DNA of 64,000 bases from Candidatus Nitrospira allomarina (GCF_032050975.1 NZ_CP116967.1:3159001-3223000); one strand, 5' to 3'; positions 9,649-19,146 are shown, counted from the first letter of the stretch. Program-made: numbers and translations. The notes: a model not told the origin generated them from the letters alone.

Positions 9649-11375
9649 TAGATTTCCTCGATCGGAGTCACCCGATTAATTTCTTTGAGCGTCGTTTCTC
9701 CTCGGTAGACTTTTTCAAGGGCTGCTTGGCGTAGCGAGGTCATTCCCTGAGCCATAGCAGCCGTGCGAATTTCCGAAATAGATTTCTCGTTTAAAATCAT
9801 TTCCTTGATGGAGTCGGTCATATCCAAAAATTCTGTAATGGCTTTTCGACCTCGAAAACCTAATCCGTGGCATTCATTGCATCCTTTTCCTTCGAAAAAG
9901 GTCAGGTGTTTCACGTCTTCATATTCAATGCCGGATTCCTGGCACTGCTCGGGATGTATCTGAACGGGGATCCGGCAGGTTGGGCAAATGGACCGCACCA
10001 GGCGTTGGGCGAGAATACAACTCAGGGACGCCACAAAGTTATACGATTCAATGCCCATATTCACAAACCGGCTAATGACGTCAAAAGCATTATTCGCATG
10101 CACGGTAGAAAAGACCAAATGCCCGGTGAGTGCCGATTGAATGGCAATTTGTGCCGTCTCTAAGTCCCGAATTTCTCCGACCATGATTTTATCGGGATCG
10201 TGCCGCAAAATGGATCGGAGGCCTCTGGCAAACGTGAGTCCCTTTTTTTCATTGACGGGAATTTGTACGATCCCCTTTAATTGATATTCCACCGGATCTT
10301 CAATGGTAATGATTTTATCTTCGTCGGAGTGCACCTCATTGATCGCGGCATACAGGGTCGTCGTTTTTCCGCTTCCTGTGGGTCCGGTGACCAGCACCAT
10401 GCCATAGGGGCGGGTAATGGCTCGCCGGAATCGGCGAAGGTCTTCCCCGGTATACCCGAGGGCTTCCAGGCGTAACCCCTGGACCCCTGCGGATATGTGT
10501 TGTTTATCCAGAATTCTGATGACTACCGATTCTCCGTACACACTTGGCAATATGGAGACCCGGAAATCAATGGTTCGGTGATTCAGTAGCAGTTTGAAAC
10601 GACCATCTTGCGGCGTTCGACGTTCCGCAATATCGAGTTCCGACATGATTTTGAGCCTGGAAATGAGAGAGGGGTGAATGCCGGTATCAAAAGGATCCAT
10701 GGCTAAATAGAGGACGCCATCAATCCGGAACTTGACATCCACCGTGCGTTCCGTGGGCTCAATATGAATGTCGCTCGCCTGCTTTTGCAGAGCCGTTAAG
10801 ATTATCGTATTGACCAGCTTGACTACCGGGCTGAGGTCCTTGGTGATCCGTTCTACGGAGAGAACTTCTTCGCCTTTCTCGTCTTCTTTAATCAGCACTG
10901 GATCCAATTCCGCTTTGATGCGTGTGAGCACCTGGCTATTGCCTTCACTATTGCTCAAGGCTTCAACTATAGCCGAGTGAGATGTCACCACTAATCGCAA
11001 CTCAAATCCCAATTGGTGCTCCAATTCATCGATCATTCGCAGGTCATGTGGTTTTGCGAGAGCGATGGTCAGAATCTGACCTTCTTGTTCAATGGGCACG
11101 AATTCATACCGATGCATGAGTTCGACCGGAATGGACTCCATGAGCGGTGAGGGGATACGAAATTCCTTAAGCGTATTCCATGGTAAACCATATTGATCAG
11201 CCAGGACCTGGCCGATCACCTCTTCCGTGTGGGTGCCTCGTTCTAACAAAATGCTGGGAATAGTCTGATTGGTTGATCGGGCCGTTTCGATCAACGTCTC
11301 TTTTTCCCGTTCCAGGATGAGCCCCTTTTCCACCAGGAGGTCCTCGAATGGCATGCGTTTAACTGGTGTGGTCAT
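9648..11375 (-). CDS. GspE/PilB-type secretion ATPase
   Basis: The hexameric ATPase that drives pseudopilus assembly from the cytoplasmic face. Over 575 residues it has an N-terminal MshEN-like domain (about residues 10-150), Walker A GPTGSGKTTT at 331-340, the Asp box and Walker B region around HDPDKIMVGEIRD (392-404), the His box near STVHANNA (423-430), and a tetracysteine zinc motif with Cys464/467 and Cys499/502. All key motifs are intact. It lies 30 bases after the gspF homologue. No PilT-type retraction ATPase is in the window, which favours a secretion or pseudopilus role over twitching. Confidence 0.95.
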   Translation of the reverse strand: MTTPVKRMPFEDLLVEKGLILEREKETLIETARSTNQTIPSILLERGTHTEEVIGQVLADQYGLPWNTLKEFRIPSPLMESIPVELMHRYEFVPIEQEGQILTIALAKPHDLRMIDELEHQLGFELRLVVTSHSAIVEALSNSEGNSQVLTRIKAELDPVLIKEDEKGEEVLSVERITKDLSPVVKLVNTIILTALQKQASDIHIEPTERTVDVKFRIDGVLYLAMDPFDTGIHPSLISRLKIMSELDIAERRTPQDGRFKLLLNHRTIDFRVSILPSVYGESVVIRILDKQHISAGVQGLRLEALGYTGEDLRRFRRAITRPYGMVLVTGPTGSGKTTTLYAAINEVHSDEDKIITIEDPVEYQLKGIVQIPVNEKKGLTFARGLRSILRHDPDKIMVGEIRDLETAQIAIQSALTGHLVFSTVHANNAFDVISRFVNMGIESYNFVASLSCILAQRLVRSICPTCRIPVQIHPEQCQESGIEYEDVKHLTFFEGKGCNECHGLGFRGRKAITEFLDMTDSIKEMILNEKSISEIRTAAMAQGMTSLRQAALEKVYRGETTLKEINRVTPIEEI

Positions 11376-11405
11376 GGTTTTTCTCTCGTCGAGGTCACTG
11401 GGTCG

Positions 11406-12611
11406 TTACACCGCTCCTGCCATTTGGAAAATAGGAAGGTAAAGGGCAATGACCACCCCTCCCAAAATTACGCCAATCAGAATGATGAACATAGGTTCGA
11501 TCCATGTCATCAGTCGAGATAATTGAAAATCCAATTCTCCTTCATGAAATTCGGCGACCTCAAAAAGCATGGCTTCCAACGATCCGGTCGTTTCACCGAC
11601 TTCAACCATTTCCAGGGTGAGGCGAGGAAGAAAGTTCTCTTTTTTTAATGCCGCGGAGAGGCTGGTCCCTTCCCGAACATGGACAATGACTGATTGGAGC
11701 GCTTTGGCAAAGACTTTATTGGGCATGGATTTCGCTGTGACTTGCAAGGCGGATAACAAGGGGATTCCGCCTCCAAGAATGGTTGACAGTGTTCTGGCTA
11801 ACCGAATCACTTGATTTTTTAAAAACAAAGGCCCAAGCACCGGAGCATGGAGAAATAACCAATGTATTTGCCATTGACCTTGAGGGGTGTTTTTCCACCA
11901 ATAGATCACCATCCCCGCAATTCCTATGAAAATCAGCAGTCCGATCATCCATTGGGTGGCGGAATGGGTCAGATCAATCAAAAGCTGGGTGGCCCAGGGC
12001 AATTCCACGCGACTTTCTTGATAGACTTCCGCGAATGACGGAAGCACAAAAAATAACAGACCCATGGTCACCAGGAGACCAAACCCCAATAAAAATATAG
12101 GGTAAATGGTCGCTTTCACGACTTTTTCCCGAACCCCAATAAGCATTTTTAAATACGCAATGTATCGGCTGAGGACTTCCGGGAGGTTGCCAGCCTGCTC
12201 CCCGGCTCGTAAGGAAGCTTGATAGAGTTCCGGAAAGTAGGTGGGGTGATGGGTCATGGCTTCGGAAATGGCCGATCCTCCTCGAATATGCTCTCGTACG
12301 GATTGCAGAGCTTGTTGGAACCCCCCCTGGGTGTTTCGTTCTGCCAGAAGATCAAAGCACCGCAACATGGGCAATCCGGCTTTGAGTAGGGCTAAAAATT
12401 CCTGATTGAAAATCAGGAAATCTCTAAGCGCTAAAGGACGTTGCCGTTTTTTTCGTGAGACGATCTGCCTGGCGCCAGAGCCAGCCAGGTCAAGAACAAG
12501 CAGTCCTTGAGCCTCGAGTTGAGAGCGAAGGCTTTGAGATGTTTCGCCGTCTCCATCGGTTTCAATGATCGTTCCATCCGGACGAGCGGCTTTGTAATGA
12601 AACCGGGGCAC
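11406..12611 (-). CDS. GspF/PilC-type inner-membrane platform protein
   Basis: 401 residues with two T2SSF repeats (about residues 65-190 and 265-390), three transmembrane segments (about 165-195, 215-240 and near the C terminus) and an N-terminal FHYKAARPDG motif typical of GspF/PilC. It is the polytopic platform on which the ATPase and pseudopilins act. It probably starts with GTG at 12611, whose first base is the last base of the preceding TAG (TAGTG junction). Confidence 0.95.
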   Translation of the reverse strand: MPRFHYKAARPDGTIIETDGDGETSQSLRSQLEAQGLLVLDLAGSGARQIVSRKKRQRPLALRDFLIFNQEFLALLKAGLPMLRCFDLLAERNTQGGFQQALQSVREHIRGGSAISEAMTHHPTYFPELYQASLRAGEQAGNLPEVLSRYIAYLKMLIGVREKVVKATIYPIFLLGFGLLVTMGLLFFVLPSFAEVYQESRVELPWATQLLIDLTHSATQWMIGLLIFIGIAGMVIYWWKNTPQGQWQIHWLFLHAPVLGPLFLKNQVIRLARTLSTILGGGIPLLSALQVTAKSMPNKVFAKALQSVIVHVREGTSLSAALKKENFLPRLTLEMVEVGETTGSLEAMLFEVAEFHEGELDFQLSRLMTWIEPMFIILIGVILGGVVIALYLPIFQMAGAV

Positions 12612-13543
12612 TAGGGTGACTCAGGTAAATGAGGATTGCCAAGCGAGAGTATATGTTTTGGCTCAGGGGCACTTTCCACACGATTGTCCTGTAGGGGAAG
12701 GCTTTCATGTTGTACCGGTTCCGCCAGGGCCTCTGGGATGACGGGGGTATCCGCTGCCTGATTTGGATGACTCGAAGTGTTTACGGCATTCGGTTGAGAT
12801 GCCATCGGCTGGGTGACTTGAATTTTGAATCCGGTCATAATCACGTCAGAATCGAGATCATTCCATTCATGTAATTGGGCAATGGAGACATGATACATTT
12901 GGGATAACTTCCAGAGGGAGTCGCCATTTTGAATGACAATCCGTCCCTGGGAATCCGGTTGACGTTTATTCACGGACGAGGATGGTGGTTTGGAAATTGA
13001 GTGTTTCGTTTGCAAGGGTTGTCCCTGACCTGAGGACCGGTGGAGTTCCTGTTTAATCAGCGTGATATCAGTGGAAAGCTGTTTCATGCTCGTCATAATT
13101 TGCTGAAATGATTGGTTGAGGATTTGAATATCTGACACGAGCTGCGTGGTATCCGGCATGCTGGCAACCTGGCCCTCAAGTTCCATGTTGTGTTTTCGCA
13201 GTTGATCTCGCTCGGCCTGAATGTCCAGAAGTTCTCCACGAATATGTTGCAGCTCAAGCCCTTGATCCTGTTCCCGATGCTGAATGGATTGCGTATGGCC
13301 TCTCAGCGATTGCAGTTCACCCGCTTGTTTGGCCATGAGAATTTTTAATGCCCCTATTTCAGCCCGTAAATTTTCATTTTCTATTCTGGCTTCTTGAAGG
13401 AGAACCTCTTGGTGAGAAGTCTGGGAGGCATACTCTATCGATGAATCGACCGCGACCGGTTTTGTCGGTTTTTGAGCACAGCCGCCTAAAATCAGAATAA
13501 ATGTTCCGCTCAGAATCATGTGCGTCCAATGATTACATTTCAT
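12611..13543 (-). CDS. LysM-domain lipoprotein with coiled coil
   Basis: 310 residues. A lipoprotein signal ends in LILGGC (Cys22), followed by a long coiled coil (about residues 50-165, many Glu, Gln and Leu) and a LysM peptidoglycan-binding domain at about 200-245 (NGDSLWKLSQMYHVS, then ITGFKIQV-like end). A Pro/Ser-rich tail completes it. Lying between the pseudopilin and platform genes, it may tether the machine to peptidoglycan, comparable in role (not sequence) to FimV or TapV; that is inference. Confidence 0.85.
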   Translation of the reverse strand: MKCNHWTHMILSGTFILILGGCAQKPTKPVAVDSSIEYASQTSHQEVLLQEARIENENLRAEIGALKILMAKQAGELQSLRGHTQSIQHREQDQGLELQHIRGELLDIQAERDQLRKHNMELEGQVASMPDTTQLVSDIQILNQSFQQIMTSMKQLSTDITLIKQELHRSSGQGQPLQTKHSISKPPSSSVNKRQPDSQGRIVIQNGDSLWKLSQMYHVSIAQLHEWNDLDSDVIMTGFKIQVTQPMASQPNAVNTSSHPNQAADTPVIPEALAEPVQHESLPLQDNRVESAPEPKHILSLGNPHLPESP

Positions 13544-13550
13544 TTCCTAC

Positions 13551-13952
13551 CTACCATTCTTTATAGGGAGTGCCATCCAGCGCTTGGCCGTCACTCCCAC
13601 TTTTAACATCAAATATTCCAGCAGGAGAGTCCTCGCCCTCCTCCTGTTCTTCATAAATTTCGGTCCATGTGGTCGAGGAGTGGGTAAAAGGATCCACGGG
13701 GATGGCTCGAAGATACTTCTCTTCCACCAGGTCCTCTAGGGTCGCCGGATATTCCTTTCTGTCCGCATAAAATTGATCAATGACCGCTCGCATTGTGAAC
13801 AAATTTTGCTTCAAAGCCGCTTCCTTGGCTTTTATTGCCGTGTGTTGAAATGTGGGAATCGCAATAGAAACCAGAATCCCCACGATTGCCACGACAATCA
13901 TGAGCTCGAGTAAAGTGTAGCCCTTTTTGCCAAAAACTACAAAGTGGGTCAT
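13551..13952 (-). CDS. Major-pseudopilin-like protein (GspG/PilA type)
   Basis: About 133 residues. A type III signal KKG followed by YTLLELMIVVAIVGILVSIA marks a prepilin cleaved before Tyr with Glu at mature position 5. The C-terminal half has the GspG pattern (AIPVDPFTH, then an Asp-rich loop and DGQALDGTPYKEW end), which in GspG forms the calcium loop. ATG at 13952 overlaps the upstream stop (TAATG) and is preferred to GTG at 13958. The prepilin peptidase needed is not in the window. Confidence 0.92.
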   Translation of the reverse strand: MTHFVVFGKKGYTLLELMIVVAIVGILVSIAIPTFQHTAIKAKEAALKQNLFTMRAVIDQFYADRKEYPATLEDLVEEKYLRAIPVDPFTHSSTTWTEIYEEQEEGEDSPAGIFDVKSGSDGQALDGTPYKEW

Positions 13953-14491
13953 TACCATTCACGATAGGGGGTCCCATCAATTGCCTTCTTTTCGCTGGTG
14001 GTATAGATGTCAAAGACATCTTCCCCGCACCACCGGGATTCGTCTGGTTCATCCTGGAAACACCGGAGCCCCCATTCCGTGGTCTCTGTTATTGGATCAA
14101 AGGGTATTTTCCGGAGGTATCGTTTAATTTCCGATTGCTCGCCGAGTTGGGCTTTCTCGCCGGTCAATTTAACCTTCAAGAGAGTTTCCAAGGTTTTAGG
14201 GTAACCGGTCACTCCCGTGGACTCCTGACAAGTCGTCACATTTTCCACGCAGAGTTTTCCCGTGCGCACGGTTCCATCTCTTGCCCAATCCTGTTGAAAC
14301 GCATCAATTGCGGTTCGTACCGTTCGTAAGGTGTGGCGAAGCTCCAATTCTTGCGACCGTTTAATGCTGACTTTTGCAATGGGTAGGGCGACGGAGGCTA
14401 ATATGAACATAATGACCAACGTGACCAAGAGTTCGATTAAGGTTACCCCCTCTTGAGTTGGGGAGGATTTATTCCACCAACACTCTGCCAT
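13952..14491 (-). CDS. Second pseudopilin (GspG-like)
   Basis: About 179 residues from the chosen start. After a short leader (MAECWWNKSSPTQEG) comes VTLIELLVTLVIMFILASVA, a standard class III prepilin signal with Glu5. The C terminus (IPFDPITETTEWG, then AIDGTPYREW) matches the neighbouring pseudopilin, so the two are paralogues. A longer frame opens at 14599, but the leader would then be far too long. ATG at 14491 overlaps the secretin end by 23 bases. Confidence 0.88.
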   Translation of the reverse strand: MAECWWNKSSPTQEGVTLIELLVTLVIMFILASVALPIAKVSIKRSQELELRHTLRTVRTAIDAFQQDWARDGTVRTGKLCVENVTTCQESTGVTGYPKTLETLLKVKLTGEKAQLGEQSEIKRYLRKIPFDPITETTEWGLRCFQDEPDESRWCGEDVFDIYTTSEKKAIDGTPYREW

Positions 14492-16853
14492 GTTCCACCA
14501 TGACCGGGATAGATTGGCCATTGGCTCCCAAGACGGTTGATTGTTGAATGTGAATGTTTGAGTTTCCAGTTCCCGTAGCTTCAAAAACCACCGTGGCAAG
14601 TGATCCGCTTCCTTGGACAGCTGTTCCCTCCTGACCCATCTGAAGGACCAGTTGTCCTAAGTGTGGCACGGCGGAAACCGTCATACTTGGAGCCATCTGC
14701 TGAGATGTCCATACTGTCCCTTCATTGGCCTGCGCAAAGGAAAGGACCGCCGGGTCATAGGTCAGGGTGAGAGAGGTTTTTCCGACCGATGACAGGTTTT
14801 CTCCTTGAATGGTGATGGATAATTGATCTCCAATTTTAACTGACGCTGCGGTCGGCAGGACTTGTAGACGAGGTCTATCGGTCACAGACTGCGATGCATC
14901 CCCCGAGCCCGGTTCCACGGATGTTGTAATGGGTGTCTTCCCCTCAGTTAATGAGGAATCTTTGGGGAATCCTGCCGATTCGGAAGAATCGGGAGTGTCT
15001 GTGAGCAAGTCCTGCGTGTTCAGAAGTGACACCGCCGGATTGGGTTGTGAAAACATCGGCTTCGTGCTGTACTGGTTGCTTGTGCCTGACCACATCGTAT
15101 GTTTCGCTAATTGGGGGGGAGTGACGCTGCGAACGATGTGCGGGGTAATGACCAAAATGACCTCGGTCACAACTTTATTGGTATTGGTATTACTAAAGAG
15201 TTCCCCAAGGACTGGAATGTCATCGACTCCGGGTACGGAATCCCGCGTCTTTGTGTTGTCTTCGGCAAGGAGCCCGCCGAGTACGACGGTTTCACCATCC
15301 CGCATATTGAGCGCCGTGTCCGCGGTACGGGTTCCAAACTTGAATTGGGTAATGAGGGGAGAAGCTTGAAGAATAACCCGCTCGCCGAGCCGTGTGACTT
15401 CTATTTGCAATCGAAGGGAAATGGTTCTGTTTAAATGTACGGTCGGTTCAACGGTGAGTTTGATGCCCGTATCCTTAAACTCAATGGAAGTCACGGTTGA
15501 AGTCGTGGGAACGGCACCCGTGGACGCTTGTCCCGGTAAGACGTTGGTGGTTGAGAGAAGAATGGGCTGCTTATCTCCGACATTGATGGAGGCCTTTTCA
15601 TTATTGAGCACTCTGAGTTTAGGCGAAGCCAGAGTTTTGGCCTGAGACTCCTGTTTGAAAAAATTCAATAACACACTGCTGGGAAACCGAAAAAGAAAAG
15701 ACTCTTGACCAATGTCCGTTAATTGTTTGAACGAAAATGTTGATGGGAGGGAAAATGCGGCGGAATTTGGAGACTCCGTGCCTGGGGGAAAAATACCAAA
15801 TCCAGCCTCTTTGGCAAACTGCAAGCCCAGGTTTTGAGTGTTGGTACGGTTGACTTCCAAGACCTCCACTTCAAAAAGGACTTCCGAGTCGTTTCGATCA
15901 TTGGCCAGAATGATCTGTTCCGCCAGACCGACTTTGTCCGGTTCGTCCCGGATGACCACAGTGTTCAAGGGCTCATTCACATAGACGCGTTTCGTTTCTA
16001 AAATCGTACGAAGTAAGTTCGCCATGTCTTTGGCTTTGGCATTGGAGAGATAAAATGTGCGAATTTGCAGGTCATCATATTGCTCCCGTTTTTGTTTGGT
16101 ATCCGGGATGACTAAAAGCCGGTCAGGGCCTACCCGCTTGGCAAACAGTTGATTGGTCGTCAAGATGAGATTTAAGGCCTCATCAAATGGCGTGTCCTTA
16201 GTGAAAATAGTAACCAGGTCATCTCGCACATCCTTGTCGAATAAAATATCGATATTGGCGGTTCTCGCTAAAATTTCAAAGACTTGTTTGAGTCGGGTAT
16301 TCTGGAATCGAAGCGTGACGGGCTCGGCCGAGCCACCGATGGCTTGGGTGGCTTTTTGCAATTGGACCACTCTGGTGATGCCTTCAACAGCTTCTACCAG
16401 AGCGTGATCCATTTCGACGGCAGATTCATAGAGTTGTAAAGCCTCGTCATATCGTCCCAGACTTTCCATACCTTTAGCGTCCAATAATGTCTGTTGGGCT
16501 GTTTTGGAGCGCCAGACATCGTTGAGGGCTGTATGGTGCTCAGTATTTTCAGGATCGAGCCCTACAGCGATCTGGAATTCCTGAAGAGCTTCTCCAATTT
16601 TCTGTTCTTTCAACATTTGCTTTCCACGGGAGAAATGTTGTTCTGCCGCCCGGATTTTTACCGTTTTCAGTTTTTCATTGAGTTCTGTATTAAAGGGGTC
16701 TTTTCGAACAGCTTCCCGGTAGGCCGCCACGGCGCCATCGAAATCGCCCTTTTGTTCAAGTTCATCTCCAAGTTGTGTTTCACGAAGAGTGCAGGACATC
16801 AGAGCCATCATAAAGACCATGGCCAACACGCAAAACCGATTCAATCTAAGCAT
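14469..16853 (-). CDS. TPR-secretin with C-terminal cohesin domain (GspD-like)
   Basis: Outer-membrane channel of the secretion/pilus machine, 794 residues. Its parts in order: lipoprotein signal ending LMSC (Cys21); TPR-like repeats (about 24-170); N0/STN domain (about 175-245, LKQVFEILARTANIDILFD); N1 domain (about 265-320); secretin core (about 320-560, with VVLGGLLAEDN and VPGVDDIPVLGELF); a linker rich in Ser, Thr and Pro (about 565-660); and a cohesin-type beta-sandwich (about 665-794, LTLTYDPAVLSF). The lipidation may allow pilotin-independent insertion. It heads the tightly coupled run; about 310 bases separate it from the gene upstream. Confidence 0.93.
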   Translation of the reverse strand: MLRLNRFCVLAMVFMMALMSCTLRETQLGDELEQKGDFDGAVAAYREAVRKDPFNTELNEKLKTVKIRAAEQHFSRGKQMLKEQKIGEALQEFQIAVGLDPENTEHHTALNDVWRSKTAQQTLLDAKGMESLGRYDEALQLYESAVEMDHALVEAVEGITRVVQLQKATQAIGGSAEPVTLRFQNTRLKQVFEILARTANIDILFDKDVRDDLVTIFTKDTPFDEALNLILTTNQLFAKRVGPDRLLVIPDTKQKREQYDDLQIRTFYLSNAKAKDMANLLRTILETKRVYVNEPLNTVVIRDEPDKVGLAEQIILANDRNDSEVLFEVEVLEVNRTNTQNLGLQFAKEAGFGIFPPGTESPNSAAFSLPSTFSFKQLTDIGQESFLFRFPSSVLLNFFKQESQAKTLASPKLRVLNNEKASINVGDKQPILLSTTNVLPGQASTGAVPTTSTVTSIEFKDTGIKLTVEPTVHLNRTISLRLQIEVTRLGERVILQASPLITQFKFGTRTADTALNMRDGETVVLGGLLAEDNTKTRDSVPGVDDIPVLGELFSNTNTNKVVTEVILVITPHIVRSVTPPQLAKHTMWSGTSNQYSTKPMFSQPNPAVSLLNTQDLLTDTPDSSESAGFPKDSSLTEGKTPITTSVEPGSGDASQSVTDRPRLQVLPTAASVKIGDQLSITIQGENLSSVGKTSLTLTYDPAVLSFAQANEGTVWTSQQMAPSMTVSAVPHLGQLVLQMGQEGTAVQGSGSLATVVFEATGTGNSNIHIQQSTVLGANGQSIPVMVEHGRVLVE

Positions 16854-17163
16854 TGGAACCTTCGCTATATTTTAATGAGAATGACGGGGGGGTAAGACAG
16901 AAGAAATCAAAAATCCTCCTGAACATAGCATATCTGTCAAGTTCGAGCTAGAGATCCCTGCTCGTTTCTTTAAGCTACTCTAGTTTCTGTATCGGATATC
17001 CCTTCGTCAATATTAAGCCTGGAACATGTTGTCGGAAAATAAAGGAGGTCACGTTTGGGCCTGAACGAGCCAGGGAAAGTTTACGCTCCTTGAAGTACCT
17101 GAAGGATGTACGAATAGGAGCATTATCACACTTAATCGTCATGGAAACTCTAATGGTTTAATC
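16854..17163 (-). promoter_or_regulatory. Intergenic stretch upstream of the secretin operon
   Basis: No gene is seen. On the minus strand a perfect -35 box TTGACA lies at 16940-16935, but the best -10 at proper spacing is poor, so a standard promoter is only suggested. This is the one sizeable gap before the coupled secretin-to-PilP run, so it is the natural place for the main promoter. Confidence 0.35.
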
Positions 17164-17862
17164 TTACTGAAAAGTTGGGGGTTCCTCTGCGGGGGCTTCT
17201 GTTGCTGGAGCCTGAACAGGGGAAGTTGTGGAAGGGGAATCCCCTAGGGGAGTTGCCCCTGAAGGAGGGGTGTTCGCTGCGGGAGCACAGTTGGTCGGCG
17301 CATTAGGATTGAGCGGGTTGACCTGGCAGTTGGTGCTTCCCTTGGCTTCGAACCGGATGGCCTGATATGTCTTGGCACCCTTAAAGATATCCTGGTTGTA
17401 TGGGGTCTCGATGCTGGTACTTCTGACTCCATGAATCTCCTGGCCAATTTTTATAAGCGCAAACTGGTCTCCCGTCATGGGGTCAGCGTAGACTTTCCTG
17501 AGATACCGTTTGGGTGACTTCTTCGTTAATTCTTCAAGCGTTCGCGGCCATTGGTTGGGTCGCGTGGCTTTTTGAATTTCCCAGTCCGCCACAAATCGCT
17601 CAATCGCTTTCGCAATACTGGTCCCACGAAATTGTAGCTCAGCCTCTCGATCCCGTTGCATGATGACGGACCATGGTTGAGTGACTTCCAATGTGGCAAT
17701 GGACATGACGACAACCAGTATCATGACGAAAAGGTAGGTTACCCCATTCTGGTTCGCGAGAGAGGCCATCCGGCTTTCCGAAAATTCCTTGAAAAATTTT
17801 CTCATTGAGTGATGCTGTCTGCGTGTGGGGGTGCAGGCATCAGTTTCAGACCACTGTGTCAT
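17164..17862 (-). CDS. Pseudopilin-like membrane protein lacking Glu5
   Basis: Up to 232 residues. A leader ending NQNG is followed by VTYLFVMILVVVMSIATLEV, which looks like a prepilin cleavage site and N-terminal helix but lacks the Glu at mature position 5. The globular part shows pseudopilin features (EELTKKSPKRYLRKVYADPMTGD), and the C terminus is a Pro/Ala/Ser-rich tail. Starts at 17805 or 17769 would give more typical leader lengths than 17862. It lies upstream of the secretin on the same strand and is probably a minor component of the same machine; missing Glu5 is a known trait of tip pseudopilins of the GspK type. Confidence 0.78.
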   Translation of the reverse strand: MTQWSETDACTPTRRQHHSMRKFFKEFSESRMASLANQNGVTYLFVMILVVVMSIATLEVTQPWSVIMQRDREAELQFRGTSIAKAIERFVADWEIQKATRPNQWPRTLEELTKKSPKRYLRKVYADPMTGDQFALIKIGQEIHGVRSTSIETPYNQDIFKGAKTYQAIRFEAKGSTNCQVNPLNPNAPTNCAPAANTPPSGATPLGDSPSTTSPVQAPATEAPAEEPPTFQ

Positions 17863-17877
17863 GGGGTTGGGTGAGTG

Positions 17878-18267
17878 TTACTTGCGAATAGTCAGCCGTC
17901 TTCGTCCTTTCTCTGTTATAAGCACCCAACCAAAAATTAAAAATGCGGCACCAAAAGTATCGGCAACTAGATCCAAAATGTCAGCCTGACGCTGAGGGAC
18001 AAACCATTGATGGATCTCATCGGAAATCCCGAATGCAATAACGCAGATGATGGCGAGGCCCATATTTCCCGCGTTCGGGGTGGTATATTTGAATGCGCGA
18101 TAGAGCAAAATCCCGAGTACGCCATATTCGCAGGCATGTAAAAATTTATCATTAATATTGAACATAAAGGAAGGAAGGTGGAGTTGTTGGGCAGGATTGG
18201 ATTGAGAGGATAGATACACAATAGCGAGCGCATAGAGGACCACTGGTCCCCAATACTTCAATATCAC
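17878..18267 (-). CDS. VanZ-like membrane protein
   Basis: 129 residues with four hydrophobic segments and the VanZ-family signature around NDKFLHACEYGVLGILLYR and SDEIHQWFVPQRQADILDL. The biochemical role of such small VanZ proteins is not settled; the original member raises teicoplanin resistance. It starts 49 bases past the next upstream gene and is followed closely by the pseudopilin-like gene, so it may share its transcript. Confidence 0.88.
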   Translation of the reverse strand: MILKYWGPVVLYALAIVYLSSQSNPAQQLHLPSFMFNINDKFLHACEYGVLGILLYRAFKYTTPNAGNMGLAIICVIAFGISDEIHQWFVPQRQADILDLVADTFGAAFLIFGWVLITEKGRRRLTIRK

Positions 18268-18315
18268 GAATGGTTTTGATATGGTTTGAGTCGGAGAAAT
18301 CGGACACGTCCTTTT

Positions 18316-19038
18316 TTAATGGTGGCTTAATTGATTGGATGATAATCGGTTTGGCCGGGTAATGAAATACCGTACGTCTTCAATTTGCACGACGGGCAAG
18401 ATCATCCCGTCCCCTTTCTGATCATGTGAAAAACTATAGATGAGTGATTCATCGGCAACTAGAGTACCAAAAAAAAGGACGCCGATGGCAATTTGCTCAC
18501 CCTTTTGTTGCTGACTCTGGATTTGCTTGGCCGATTCAAGAGAGGGGATGGCCACCAGATAGTCGGGCAATCCCATGGGCTTAAAGCGAACAATACCCCA
18601 TGATGTGGATGTGATTTCTGGGCCAAGGGCCACCAAAAATCCCTGGTATTCGGGCATATATTTACGGAGAAAGCCTGACCATAAGAAGGCAATGGGTTGT
18701 TGAAGGATGTCCTTGTGAATGAGGCGGGCCTCGTCTCGTGCGCGATTCAATTGGAACAGGCGTTCGCTTTGCTCCGTGTGATCCAGGCTTTGTAAGGTGC
18801 GCCAATCCGGCGGGTGCCCTTCAAGTTCCTGAAGGAATTGTTCCTGTTCTTTTTGAAGCAGGAGGGGCCGGATATTCGTAGGAATTAGTTGGTGCAAGGA
18901 AGGGCTTTCCAGTTGGATAAGGGGTTGGATGCCTTTAGCCTTGGGAGGTTGTCCGCTGACCTGATCCGGAAACTGAAGCCCTACCCAAAGGTTGAATAAC
19001 GCGAGAGAATACAATAAGGCGGTTAGGCTCCTTTTCAT
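18316..19038 (-). CDS. Exported protein of unknown function
   Basis: About 240 residues from the chosen ATG, which begins a clear signal peptide (MKRSLTALLYSLALFNLWVG). The frame extends upstream to 19143, but those 35 residues do not resemble coding sequence before a signal peptide. The mature part has a region around PIAFLWSGFLRKYMPEYQGF and a C-terminal part with many Val and Ile, with no cysteines or known catalytic motif. I do not recognise the family. It sits between tenA and the VanZ-like gene on the same strand. Confidence 0.75.
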   Translation of the reverse strand: MKRSLTALLYSLALFNLWVGLQFPDQVSGQPPKAKGIQPLIQLESPSLHQLIPTNIRPLLLQKEQEQFLQELEGHPPDWRTLQSLDHTEQSERLFQLNRARDEARLIHKDILQQPIAFLWSGFLRKYMPEYQGFLVALGPEITSTSWGIVRFKPMGLPDYLVAIPSLESAKQIQSQQQKGEQIAIGVLFFGTLVADESLIYSFSHDQKGDGMILPVVQIEDVRYFITRPNRLSSNQLSHH

Positions 19039-19146
19039 GTGTTTGCGTTCTCGGAGACAGGGGTTGGGTGAAAGAAAGCTCAGAGTGTTGAAATGGGTGA
19101 ATTCAGCCCACGTCATGATATTAAAAAGATAAACATACCCCATCGG

